Positions 25,027 through 37,900 of a DNA stretch of 64,000 nt are shown here, piece by piece. Both the position numbers and the translations under genes were made by a program. The stretch lies in contig JAOVVO010000202.1 in the NCBI GenBank assembly GCA_028564675.1, positions 1 to 64,000 of the forward strand, in the 5' to 3' direction. This stretch comes from Onchocerca lupi. Its lineage: Eukaryota > Nematoda > Chromadorea > Rhabditida > Onchocercidae. How positions within the stretch are numbered: the first letter of the stretch is position 1; each line of letters opens with the position of its first letter. The notes beneath the pieces are model-generated. The model was given only the letters and a program-made list of their open reading frames with translations. It ran no database searches and was not told where the DNA came from.

Positions 25027-28000
25027 GCAACTCTTTATGTAAAAAACTTTTCTTATTTATTTATTTACACACCTGTTGAATTTCAAAAAGATAAAAGTGC
25101 CTGTTCATGTGAATTTCATACGAAACCTTTTAATCACTTATATAAATATTGATCAGCAAGATCGTTGCAGTCATTGATTAGTATGCCATTCACACCAAGG
25201 AATCACCATAGACCCAAATGAGTCAAAACATTGAAGAAGATTGACTGTTTAAATTGAAAGTGTTTCTCACAGAAGAATTAGTAAATCTTGAAACTTTCTT
25301 TTCTTTTTGGTCCTCTTACCATAATTTCAAGAAGAAATTAATGCTAATAAAGCATACAATGAAATCTGGAAGAATTTTCTCAGCAAACAAATTTTGAAAT
25401 AGATGGATTGCATATAATTGAAATGATTTTTTCAGAGTTTATTGCCTTCATCAATTACATGCTTAACAAGCCAAAGTGAAAAAACAGGAATTTATCGAAC
25501 AATCCAAGTTACTATCGATCGAAGCATCAGAATTTTTCATGGAATATTTGAGTATCGAAGTGACCCAATTGTTGAAGGAATTCATCCCAAAGAAACATTC
25601 CGAAGTGGTGGAAGAGTAATCGAAGTTTTAGTGCGTTCTGAATTTTTCTTAGACCCGAAGAATTCTAAGCTTGTGACAAATTCTATCTCAATTTAATGAT
25701 AAAATCACTGCAAAGTATTTGGACTGAAAGGGTAGGCATTTAGACAATTTGGAAGAAATGTTGGATTTTTTCGTCCGTTGATCGTGCATGTTTCCATGCA
25801 CATAAAAGGTTGTGAAATCTGTTATTTAAATTGAAGGGCAAGAATTTGAATTCGATATTAAATGCCAAAATGTTTATCAAAAATGCAAATTCGGAAGAAG
25901 GAGCGATATCAGAACTAAGTGATTGCCATGTGCATAATTCAACACTGATGAGTTGTCTCAGTCCACGGGTATTCTTATCATCCAGCATATTGCTTTCTAC
26001 GTCAACCCGTTGGCCAGTGGCATTTGTGATGGATGGTGTACAGTCTGTTCGAGATTTTGGTGGACGAATACAATTATCTATTGTATCTGATCCGCAATTT
26101 GTTCCATTCAAAAGTGTTCGTATCCACAAGCCTGAGCAACTACTACTACTGGAAGGGAATCGTTTGTCACTTGCAGCTACTGCTGAAGAATATCAGGTTT
26201 TCCAAACTCTTACCAAATTTCAATGTTTTGAATCATGAAATTTAAAATTGAGTATTTTTCATATCGTAGTTATTTCAGTATTTTCTACAGGCAACTTTAT
26301 TTTATTGTATTTATGTAAAACTTTGATTGAAGATTTTCATCGGCACATCACAATGTATAGTTGTACTACTCGAAGCGGAGCAGTTGTTCTGTAAAGCTCC
26401 ACAAACTGAACCGGAAGCCATGGATGAAAAGGGGAATGTCGTTGATGGTGGTCGTCCATTAGTCGTTGTTATTTTGGGTGCCATTCGGTACGAACTTGGT
26501 TTCGTGGAATATGAGGTTTTATTTCGGTAAGGTAATTAACCGTAACTTGAGCTTGAATTCATTTTATAAGCTGTTTTGTTAATAGCAAAAAATTTCTGAT
26601 ACTTTCAATGTTTGCTAATTTGATCCATTTTCACCCACAGTTAATTCAAAAGCAACTGGTTCCAGAGTCTCAATGATGCGTTTAGTTGCATTGTTGTTTA
26701 TAACTGCCTGTTTATTTGTTATTGGATTGTTATTCTATATCCAGTACAGAAGTAAAAATCAACGCAAACGAGAATACAAAAGAATTCAAATGCAAATGGA
26801 GGAATTGGAATTTAGTGTACGTAATGAATGCAAACAGGTGAATCATATTGTCTACAGTGATTTGAGTAGATTGAATTATCCAAAAAGAAAGAGAAATATT
26901 TCGCTTTTTTTAATAGGCTTTTGCGGAACTGCAAACCGGTGAGACTGATTTGAAAATAACTGCCGACAATCAGAGTATTCCATTTCACAATAAAACTCAA
27001 TCCTATATTCGAATTCTCTTCAGAAATATAACTTTGCATAACGATTTATTGCACGGTCAACAATTTTTGAATAGGTTTCTTTCACTTTGTTTTGGTTTCG
27101 TATGTTTGCAAATCAGAACTGTGGAAGTGCAGTTATTAATATCGTTGTTAGCTCTGCCCTGTCACTGAATTTTAAACTCTTTAGGAATTTATGATATTAT
27201 GCAAAATAACAAATTCGTTTACAGTTCTCTGAGCTTTGGCGGTATATCGTCAACATTGCCTGAATTCAAATACCTGCTCAGGAATACCCAATTCCTGTTG
27301 AAACTTGTTGAAATGGTTGACAGTGATGTGTATTATACGTTAGAGGAGAAATGTGCTTTGTCATCGCTTGTCGTTGGCTCATTACTTGATGACATGCGTC
27401 ATTGTACAGAAGTTGTTTTTGCGATATTGAATAATCATATTTTGTTGTCTCTCAAAGTAATTTTTTCGTGAACTTCTATTATTTTTAAATAAGATAGAAG
27501 CTAGGAATTATTGTCCTAATAACTTATTAGAACTAATTAGTAACTAATGAACTTTTGGAAATATTACGTTCTAATTTATTACATTACTTTACGAGAAAGT
27601 ATGTATGTAATTAATTTCTTATATCCGTGTAATATATCGTTTCACGTGGAATCAAATCCAAGTTGGAGCCGATGTTATTTCTAATCAAAACTAACATAAT
27701 ATAAAATCGATATTTTCTGGATGAATGGATTTATTGCAGATTTCGTAATCTTCTATTGAATAATCAATAATTTATATTATATTTGCAACTTGTTTGCACG
27801 GACTCATTTCCCATTCCAAAATGGAACCGTATTTTAAATTAATCGTTTTCAGAAATGTGAACCTCATATTATATTTCGTCAAAGTGGTTCTCTAGCAGAG
27901 CAAATTTTTACGGTTTGGTTCAGTTTATGTTTTATGGAGTATTTGAAAGATGGTCCAGGCCAATCCATGTATTTGTTGTATAAAGCACTAAAATATCAAA

Positions 28001-31000
28001 TTGAACGCGGTCCGGTCGATGCCGTAACCGGTGATGCACGATATTCATTGAATGAATCAAAACTTCTTAGGAAACCACTTGATGTTACAAGCATGGTTCG
28101 AGAACCTTTTTCTTTCAAATTAGTTACGCTAGAAATACTTCCAATGAATCTACCGGAACTAAACTGAGTACCTAAAGCAAGTTGAGAAAGTCGTTTCCAT
28201 GTTGATCAGACCGACAAATGACAGAAATGACACAAAGGTGAAAGCTGTGTACCACCATTCTAAACTTACTTTAGATAATTTCGGTACATGGTCTGTTTAA
28301 TAAACATTTATGCCACTATCGAAAAAGATTTATCACTGAATAGGGGATAAATTCTTAGTGATTTCTACAGAAGACTGTTGAAATTGGCTGTTTCAGTTTT
28401 TACCAATCATTATTTGAAGTTGAACTTTCACAGTTATTTACTCCTAAGCTTTCCTACGTGATTTTTATAAAATTTCTGTGAAAATTTATAGAGCTGATTT
28501 GCTAGCAGTAATTAACAGTTTTACAGCAGTTACTCGTAATCTCTCTTGACGATTCTAACCAATCGCCGATTATTTTTCGAGCATTGAGCTGTGATACGAT
28601 CACTCAAGTTAAAAAGAAACTGTTGGATACTATTTACTTCAATGAACCATTTTCCGCTCGATTGAGCGTGGATCAATTTCACTTGGGTAATTTAGTTAAG
28701 ACTGTTGAGCGACAAAATCAGTTCGAACAGATATTCGATTCGCAAGTCTTTTACTTTCACGACTTGATTTAAATAAACTACAAATAAATTTGTAAATTAA
28801 GAATGGAAATGTTCGGAGCATTGCACAATCATTCTCACAGATGATGATGGATTAGAAAAAGGCAAAATGAAAAAGCTGAAATGCTTGGATGATTACAATA
28901 TAAAAGAAAATACTTTACTCATCATGAAGCCAATCAGCACAATTTCTAATCAAAGTGTGTTTCTACCATATAATATTCGAGGTTTGATAAAAGAATTTAG
29001 AGACATTTGTCAGTAATTTAAAGTATTATCATGAAGAAGCAAAGAAAAAAAAAAACTCTCACTTCTTCGCAATTCATATTTGCGAAAAAATAATAAAACG
29101 AAACATCTTCAAATGTTTCGCTTTATTATTTTTTACTTTTTCAGAAAATATATCACAGACTATAGGATAATCATATTTCACATAATTAGGGAGACAAGAA
29201 TTGAGCATATATATGTTTAGAAGTATGGAAAATCTTGACAGTAAGAGAATTTTTGTGAGATGATCCCTAATTATTCAGATTTCTTTTGAATTTATAAATA
29301 ACTCCGTTTTCGATCATTCCTCATTTTTATTTCTCTTGAGGTTTATTGATTAAAATTTAAATTCATTTTCAAAACACTTCGATAAAACATCCAATTCGAA
29401 GACCAGTACGCATCCAATTCAGTATTATCATCTGGAACAACCTCTCTCAACAGAAAATTGCATTGGTAAGGAAAATGATATCGCGAACACATCCATACCG
29501 GAAATATTCCTTACACGATTGCTTACAAGGTTTTTTTCCAATTTTAATTTCATAATGAGGCAAGGTTTAACTTAAAACTAGCGCCTTTAAAGAAATTTCT
29601 GGAATTTAGGAATTCTGAAAAAATGTTTGGTAATACTGATAAAGAAGAAATTAGAACATGTTACATTCAAAACTGAGGGCGAAAGTAAATTGAGTAAAAG
29701 AATGGTGCAAGAATAGTGCAAAATTTATTTCACAGTAAAAGAATAGTGCAAAAACAATGCAAAAATATAGAAACAGTGCAAGAATAGTGCAAAAATTATT
29801 TTACAGTAAAAGAATAGTGCAAAAATTCGTGGATGGTTTCGTGGAATCCATAATATATGCGAACGGTAAAGAATGCCCATCACTTCTGTTATTTGTGTTT
29901 CACATTTTCGATGAAATTGCTACCAGAAATAATGTATACCATTTCACTTCTATGCATAAATTTAACGCTTTGAGATTTTATCAATTTAAAACCACAATAA
30001 GTAGAAAATATGTTGCGAATCACAACTTTCATTCTTTAAAGTTTAAGCTGAATCTATAGCATTTTTAACTGACTATGAATTTGCATATGTGTAGTTTACG
30101 GATGAAACGGCAGTTCGATCTTGGAAAGTAAACATTTGGATTCTGCGATTTTGGGTAAACATTTTATCAAACATTGATTACGTACTTGATGTTGAACGAA
30201 TACCAGCAGTGGATAGCTCATTAGCGGTTATTGCTCAGACATTGGTTGATGCTTTCAGCAATGCTAACTACAAATTTGAAAAGGTAAAATATACAATTCT
30301 TTTGATTAATTTCTAAAATCACCCCAAAAATCATTGTCATTCCAGGAAAGTCCATCATCGAAACTTCTATTCGCGAAAGACATCAAAAGATATCGCACAC
30401 AGGTAACAAATTTTTTCCGCATTGTTGCCGCCTCTCCCCGATTATCCATTGAAGCTTTTCATAGCTACATTGCTGCTTTAACAGAAGTAAGCCATTATTT
30501 TGAAACAGTTTTCGAGTAGAATGACCATTTAAGAATAATTTTTTCTGGATGTATACTGAAAAACGGGAAAAGAATGCATTGATATGCAATATATTTCAAT
30601 AATGAGATTTGCTAGTGTCCAATCGACCTTCGCTAATATTTTTAAAATCAGATTCGTTTTCATAGAGGAGGTTTGGTCGTATCGGCTGGAAATAAAAACT
30701 CATTCGTTTATTTACTTAGTAAAGCACAATTAGAAATACGAAATATCTGATATTTTAGTTTTTACCTACTACTTTCACCAGCTAATTCTCCTTTTTCGGA
30801 CGCGTGTTGACTGCTAACTCTCTTTCCAAGATTTGTTCAGTGATCCGTCGTCTTAGGTGATTATCCTTTTCAAATCATTTTAGAATCTTTGCCATCAGGC
30901 AATGCATTGTGCACTGCAGAACGATTTATACGAATGGGTCAGAAATAATGGTATTAGCTTGCTAAGACAACTTTCCACTGATCAGTGCGCCGAAACACGT

Positions 31001-31087
31001 GGAATAATGGAATGCTTGAAATATTTACTTTCTCACAATGAGACTGATATGAATTGCATTTGTTCTCTATACAGTTCGAATAAATAA
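18802..31087 (+). CDS. Plexin, semaphorin receptor
   Basis: Twenty-seven firm exons: 18802-18918, 19632-20008, 20457-20705, 20863-21214, 21551-21724, 21909-22022, 22351-22599, 23019-23218, 23368-23452, 23543-23837, 24060-24232, 24320-24465, 24535-24781, 25436-25630, 25837-26196, 26333-26526, 26666-26837, 26917-27074, 27225-27456, 27853-28095, 28527-28686, 28802-29012, 29407-29529, 29807-29933, 30095-30283, 30346-30486, 30899-31087. They give ~1,820 residues. Order: signal peptide (MVIFVTILSIIIKVLWA), sema domain to 22022, three cysteine-rich PSI domains (from 22375, 23368, 24072) alternating with IPT/TIG domains (GPMEGGTKIEIRG, GPLSGGTKLTIYG), membrane segment at 26674-26740, then a split RasGAP-like cytoplasmic domain (AFAELQT, GPVDAVTGDARYSL, ILRFWVN) around a Rho-GTPase-binding insert (SCDTITQVKKKLLD). 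Plexins transduce semaphorin signals in axon guidance and morphogenesis. A micro-exon at 19581-19612 is suspected. PLX-1 versus PLX-2 identity is undecided. Confidence 0.93.
18919..19631 (+). other. Plexin intron 1 with a possible micro-exon
   Basis: The first coding exon ends ...EEQ and the next firm exon opens VYVSSVNHLSILD. Plexin sema domains normally have a short phrase before the VY(V/I) strand. The stretch 19581-19612 reads F-A-T-V-S-K-N-N-S, has an AG before it and GTAAGG after it, and fits that phrase. Its incoming phase (one base needed) does not match the phase-0 end of the first exon, so either a boundary is misplaced or another small exon is missing. Confidence 0.4.
24782..25435 (+). 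other. Plexin intron with a long poly(A) run
   Basis: A 654 bp intron between IPT-encoding exons. It contains 32 consecutive A at 24993-25024, the longest homopolymer in the window. The rest is AT-rich with no recognisable feature. Confidence 0.8.
29085..29134 (+). repeat. Near-perfect hairpin in a plexin intron
   Basis: The left arm 29085-29106 and the right arm 29113-29134 are complementary at 21 of 22 positions with a 6-base loop. It sits between the plexin exons ending at 29012 and starting at 29407. Its function is unknown; the loop is shorter than usual for a nematode microRNA precursor. Confidence 0.8.
29709..29825 (+). repeat. Duplicated splice acceptor before the second RasGAP segment
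   Basis: Two copies about 71 bp apart of a block containing AAGAATAGTGCAAAA, then TTATTT(C/T)ACAG and TAAAAGAATAGTGCAAAAA. The downstream acceptor (ends 29806) opens the true plexin exon S-K-R-I-V-Q-K-F-V-D. The upstream acceptor (ends 29735) opens S-K-R-I-V-Q-K too, but runs into TAG after about 17 codons. Confidence 0.8.
31065..31087 (+). terminator. Possible poly(A) signal inside the plexin stop region
   Basis: The last codons of the plexin are AAT AAA TAA, so the canonical poly(A) hexamer AATAAA is formed by the final Asn and Lys codons. If used, it would give a very short 3' UTR. The next 860 bp before the opposing gene leave room for other sites. Confidence 0.35.
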
Positions 31088-31949
31088 TGTTTGTTGTATT
31101 CTTGTTTCAACATGACTTCATGTACAGATTCATAACGAAATGAAAGAGCATTCAGAGAAAGGCAGCGATAAATTCTTCCAGAAAGAAGCAATTAGTTCTG
31201 AAAATCTGAATCAACCAGCTGGGATTGCAGTTACTTCACAAAAAAATGACTGCTGACAGCATTAATGAATTTTGTAGCTACTTACATGGAAAGAAATGAT
31301 AGCTGACAGCGGAGAATGCACTAGGAATAATGTAAATCTCAGAAGTGTTATATTTTTTAAAATTTGAAGAATGTCAAAATGATCGAAAGATTGCACTGTT
31401 TGGTTACGCGCAGTTTTGCTGAATAAATCGACTAAGCCCGTCTGTTCCGGTCAAAACAACTAGTAATGTCTCATCTAACTCTCAAAAAAAAAATTTAACG
31501 AAATGATTTGAAGGTTGATTTTGCCTTTAATAATGCATTCAAGTATGTGCAATGTGTAGTCTGGACTGTTTCCAAAGCCATGCCGCATCGAATGATAAGT
31601 CAACGTAAATATTCTGCGCAAATGAAAACATAAATGCGTACACATCCACTTAGCAACGTAAATAGACGTACATACATAGTTGAATGTCGATTGAATCAGT
31701 GCGGCAGTACATAAATTGGGGACGAATGGTGTGGAATGGATATGGTTTACTAGATGGAATTTTATAATATGCAACAAACGACAGCATGTGTTAGTCATTT
31801 GAATCCATTTAGGTATTCCATAAAATTCCTAGAAATAATAAGATTGCGGAAGTAAATCGAGAATCATGGAAAATATGCAAATTTGAGAGGAATTTCAAGT
31901 GGAGACTGTGAAAGTATCTCGCAAGTCTAAATTTCCAATTACTTCGAAA
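31088..31949. other. Convergent intergenic region between plexin and LAD-2-like gene
   Basis: About 860 bp shared by the 3' ends of two converging genes. No coding exon is seen on either strand; in particular I looked for a further exon of the L1-type gene encoding an ankyrin-binding FIGQY motif and found none. The minus-strand frame at 31475-31798 has no family resemblance. Confidence 0.6.
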
Positions 31950-34900
31950 TCAGAAAAATTCAGAAACCCATTGGTCTTCTTCGACATCGATGTGATGGCT
32001 TCGTTTCAAATCCTTCTGTTTAATGGAATATTTATTGCTTCGTTGTCTTTCGCAGCAACACATTACTGCTGCAGTGAATAATGCAAGCATTACTGCACAC
32101 AATACTGCGATGAACCAAGCTGCACTTTGCAAACTTTCTGAAAACAATAAAATTAGCAAAACCCAACATTCATGATATTATATATTGTGCGATAACACTT
32201 CTGGACGATAACAGTAGCCATAAATACAGATGTAAATTTATCTAAAGCATGTATAATATTCCTGCTTTCATTGAGAATAATTAGCGACAAACATTGCAGT
32301 GCTGTACTCTTTTCATATTTCGACGAGACTTTCCGGTCGGATTTCGTAATAGAATTTGCCGTTTTCCTGTTTAATCATAAGAAAATGAAGAACCGGTCAT
32401 ATTGCTATTCATATTGAATGTCATATTGAATCAGTCCGGATATAAGTCTACCGGATGATATGATCAATATGAATCATTACATGCCTTCCCTTCTATTGCA
32501 AATCTTCCCACTTATAAGCATTGCATAGGTCGAATGACTCTCGAAATTTGCAGAGTATTTCAGTACTGCTCATTTTTGTGGTACTCTTATCACTTTCGGT
32601 CTGCTTAGGTATTTGAAATATCCATACCATGAGATATGTGCGTAATCGTAGCTCGACTAAGGCTTCGTATTGTAATTACTTCGGATGTTCGTTGCCTTTG
32701 ACCTTCCTTAGCGATGCCAATCATCATATATCGTGTGTCTTCTTCTAGATCACTTAACAGTACCTCAGTTCGAGGCAAGCTTATTTGCTCACTTTCTCTC
32801 CAATCGTTACTATCTGAATTTTATTGAAGTTAAAGAATGAGAATCAAATTCCCCGTTACTGCAATAGTTGCAAAATTAGCAAGTTTCAAATTCGTTTTTT
32901 TTTCTCAAATTGAAATCTTACTGGCAATGGAATAATTAACGAGGAAAGTAGATCCTGGCATAGCCCATTCGGAACCGTTCGAAGGTAACCATTCGACTCG
33001 AGCCGTCGTAGGCGAAATTGCTTCGACGGTGAAATTTGGTATGTCCGGTTCTGCAAATATATTTTAGAAATTAAGGACAGCGTGGGTGGTTTATTTCAAT
33101 TTCTGAAGAGGGAAATTACCAGCATTGCAATTATCTAATGTTGTTTTGGAAATTTCAGAAAAAACAAATTCAACGCCGAAATACTATTTATTGATGCTTA
33201 TGATGAAACGTTTGTTTTGGATAATAGTTATATTTCCCAAATTTCGTATGATGCGAAGAAATTCAAAGTGAGAGAGATAAATAATGAAAACAATGGAAAG
33301 AATGTTTTTCATTTATACGCACAGTTTATTTTGACAAATTGCCATCAATAATCTTTATACATTCATTCTCTTCAATGAATGAAATTCTAAATGAAAGTTC
33401 TGCATTACTGAATTGAAGGATGAAATACCTCGAAGTGGCCAAGTTCGTACTGGTCGCACAACTTTTGGTCCTTCACCACCCTTCGTTTCTGCCCAGACAG
33501 ACACTTTATAGCCAGTGTCTGGCTCCCCTTCCTCATTTAGATAATAAAGTTGTCGATTTAGTACAAATGTTTCTTCCTTTGCACCTGTTGAGGAGTCTCA
33601 AAATAATTTATTTTAGTGTTTTTTAAAAATTGCCATTTTTTTAAGAGCCAAAAATTGAAATAATTAGATATGATTCGTGACGACAGAGCTTAACAGCTAT
33701 ATCATTGAATGGTGGAATTCGAGACATAATTAAAAAGTATCAATGTTGAAAAACTAGCGTACTTTCAAAAGTAATGAAATAGCCGCGAATGTATCCATTT
33801 GGTTGTCGTGGAGGTTCCCACGTAACGTATAAACTTCTTGCTCCAACTGCTCGCACTCTCATATTATGTACTTTGGATGGAACTATAACATAAGAATTAT
33901 TAATTGTTGGATTTCCTGAGACTCAGTCCTCGATAATTTCGTATTCCTTACTTCCTTCGGGAGTTGTAAATCTGATTGTTGATGGAGATTCGCTTAGATA
34001 CCGACTGTTCGCTGTTCTAATACGTGTCGTATAGTTCGTTATGGGCTTTAAACCATAAAGAATTGTTTCATTCTTATGTTTTTGAACCTCAACATCCATT
34101 ACAGCAAATGGCTTTTCATTTTCCCAATAGTCAATCTAAAAAAAAAAAAAAAAAAGAAAGTTTTAAGAAAGAAAATTATATGAATAAATATGATCTGCTC
34201 ACTTCTCAATTTTTGGAGTTAAAAAAGATATATAACATTACCAGATAACCCTTGAAATGACCACGTACAGTATCCTGATCCACGTGTTTCCATATAAGAT
34301 GAACTGCAGTACAGTTTATGAATTCAGAAATGCTGAAATCAACCGGCGACAACAACGGTGCTGCAAAGATAAATGTTTATAACAGTATTTTAAGATTTGC
34401 AAATATTCTTTACTTTCCAGAAAATTTCCTATCTTTATTAATTCCAGAAAACTTTTTTTGCTATCTTATCTCATTCCAGAAAATTTACCATCTTCTCCTG
34501 AATATCCTTTGACACTTGTTGGTTTCACAATTGCACGACCAAAATTATTCAAAGATTCAACTTGAATCAAATATTCTCGGAATGTTGGTTGCTCTCGAAC
34601 AACTGTATGGTTCTGGAAGTTTTAATTGAATTACGATCCTTTTCTAATTATCTGCTCACAAAGAAATAATATCCAAAAAGTGACTTACAGCTAAAGGATC
34701 CTCAATTCGTATTTCTGTCCAAGTTTTCCCCGGTTCATTAAGCTTATAACGAACTATGTACTGTAATCCCGGACCATTCCAATCATATTTGTCCATAGGC
34801 TTCCATTCGATTATCATATTGTTTGGTTCATTCCCTTCAGCTCGGACATTCTTTGGATTTGTATATGGATAGTAGGCTTTCGTGGAACACACTATTCCTT

Positions 34901-37900
34901 TCTTGAAACCTGGTTCACTTTCACCACGTGAATTTTGAGCTATTACGCGAAATGTATAATTCACCTGAAATATTACCGCTTGTTTACAAATTTTACTATT
35001 AATAAAGTTAGGTAATCATTCTGAAAACTCTTAACATTTTCAATTGTTTTTTGTCTAGAAATCGAACTTTTGAATTCTTACCCATGGTGAAAGTGCAATG
35101 TTAGCTTGGTAAAAATCAGCAACACTATTTTTTTCCTCCGCAACAGTTTGCCATAATCCCTGAAGTTGAAGAGATAGTTTTCATCGGAAAATAAGTAAAA
35201 GAAACTTTATTTTGAACAAACCATACTTCTTTAAATTCAGTTTGCATTTGGACCAGAAACTTTTTAATTTTATCACCGCGATCATCTGCTCGACGCCACT
35301 TTACCATTGCTTTTCGCTCGTTGCAATCTATTTGCGTTATTACTGGAGCATCAGGTACATCTGTAAATTTGCAAAATTTAAACTTAATTAACTGAAAAAA
35401 TTCGAAAGGTCTTTTTCTATGTTTCTATTTTTTTGCAAAATCACATCGCTTTCTTTTTCAGCAGAATAATGCTTCCGAAAATAAATTTTCAAAAATGACA
35501 AAGGTCGAAATCAAATCAGTACCAAGTACAATTAGTTTAATTCCTGAAATCTTGACATCGACATCGGTAAGGGCGATACAGTCAATGGCTCCTGAATGAA
35601 AGCCACGAGCATTTACGATTAGCAGTGAATTGTTTAACAGCCTGAAATTTTTTAAGCTTAATCTATTTAAAATCTTGATTCTATTCAGAATTTACCAATT
35701 TGATTAGTCGGAATCGGAAAATAAAAAATAGAGGTCCAATATGATCAGAAAAGATCACAATGGATTTAGAAATAAATTGCTTCCAAAACATGAATATCGA
35801 CCAAACATTCCAAAAACTATCAAAGCAAAGCATACTTAAAGTGGACAGAATCATTAATTGGTACTCCATTATGGGTCCAGGAGTATTCAATCGTAAGTCG
35901 AGGATCACAAACTGCTTCACATATATACTCTATTGATTCATGTGCTTCCAGAACTGACTTCTTTGGACTTGGTACACGAATGAAGTGTGTAGGACCTGAT
36001 GAATAAAAAATGAATCAAACCCTAATTAAGAGGGAAAATGTGATAAAACATTCGATTTATAAAATCTATGCTTTCTAGCAATTAAAACTTGACCACTAAT
36101 TAAAAAGATTACTGAAAACTTGTAGTCGATTGACAGATCGATTGATACCATACTTGTTCGATACATTACAATAGTAGAGGCCTTCATCAGCCGAATTTGC
36201 TTGTGATATGCGTAATGTATGATTGGGGAAAATCTGGAAAGCAATATAAATTTCAAGGATTATTGTCCAATTGTAAGGAAAATTCGAATTTTTTGTGCAC
36301 CAATTAATTTCAAGTGATTAGCAATTTCAAGTTTGTATATTCGTGAAAGCAGAAATATTACGGAACTATTGTTGCATACGTACGTGTATATTTACAGTAT
36401 CAAAAAGTAAAAATATTGATTGATTGAATCATTTTTTACGAATAATTTCTCGAATATAGCATTGAAATGAATAATGCAAGCAAGCTAACATGGATTTTTC
36501 CGAGAACAAGAGCAATGGAATGGTCATTAGCGTCCACCCATTTGACCAATGCTTCTGGTGCTGCATCAACATCGCATGACATCTCAACGGTTGATTTCCG
36601 TACCACATTCCAGATGCGATGACTCGGCATTTTGAAATATGGGGCATAAGCTATAATCAATTCAAATTTGATTTTAATTCGGATTTTTATGAATTTTTCC
36701 CAACAATTTGCAAATGTTTAAACTAGGTTGAGTGGATAGTTGCTAACTTGTTAACTTTGGAGATTCAGTTCGCCTTATTCAGAGCTTTCCAATTGATAAT
36801 GAAAGAATGTGAGGCGAGAGAATTTTCCATGTGAATCATGTCTGATAATCAGAAACTTGAGGAAAATAATAGAAAATTTGTTAGATTCAAAATATTTGGA
36901 TAAACAGAATGAGCCATTTCAGAATTTGCACAGGACGGATTACGGTTTGAAACAACAAAATGTCATAGTTTAGTTGAATTACCGCGCACGTTCACGAAAG
37001 CATTTCCAAAGACGTATCCAAGCGGATTCGATGCATTGCATTGATATACAGCTGTATCAACATCATGATGCAGATTTACGATCCGCAATATCTGACCATT
37101 ATTTAAAATCATACGTCGATCGTTATCTACCAACTCTATAACATCATCATGACCAAGCCACGAAATTGAAGTAAATCCAAATTAAAATGGAAAGCATGGA
37201 TAATTCAAAGTCGCACAACATTCCCAGAATCTTTGATACTTGAAATAGGAACAGATAGTTCGGTTGTAATGCATCACAACAATGCTTCTAGAAAAGTTAG
37301 TTCCCCTATAAACAACAAGTTATAAATGAAGAAGAAAATTTTTCATATTTTCCAAACTACCCAGTAACAGAATCTCGAGACTCTCTTATCCAAGATTAGT
37401 TCATGAATAATCAACAGTGCCAACGAAACTAAGGGAAAAGTTCTTTTTGAAAAACAATTGAGTTCCATAAATTCAGATTGCCAAAACATCGATTCAAACC
37501 ATGTAATGGTACACCGTTGATAAACCACTGAATGATAGGCGTTGGAATGCCCGATGTTATGCAGTGAATTTCAGCGACACTTCCTTCTGGTTTGTCAATA
37601 TCCTGTGGTGGTTTATCTATCCAAAATGGGGCTGCTGGAATAAATGTGAACTTAATTTAAGTGAAAGTTTGAAAAAAAGAAGCTAAGTCTGATCAGGCAG
37701 GTATTTAATTGCTTTGCCACAATTTTTAGATTAGTGAATAAAGCTCTTGAAATTTGCATGAACAAGTCATTCAACCTGATTAAATTTGTAGAAGATTACC
37801 AGTGATAGTAACATGCATCTGATGGAATAAATGCTGTGATCGACATTCATATATTCCGGCATCTTCCAAACGAACATTTTCGATGATCAGAGCTTTACCG

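Noticed and set aside
37135..37200. A non-AG acceptor for an Ig4 exon of the LAD-2-like gene
   Set aside because: At first the exon seemed to extend to a GCTTG site, but the ordinary acceptor TTATAG just downstream (exon from 37135) restores both phase and homology.
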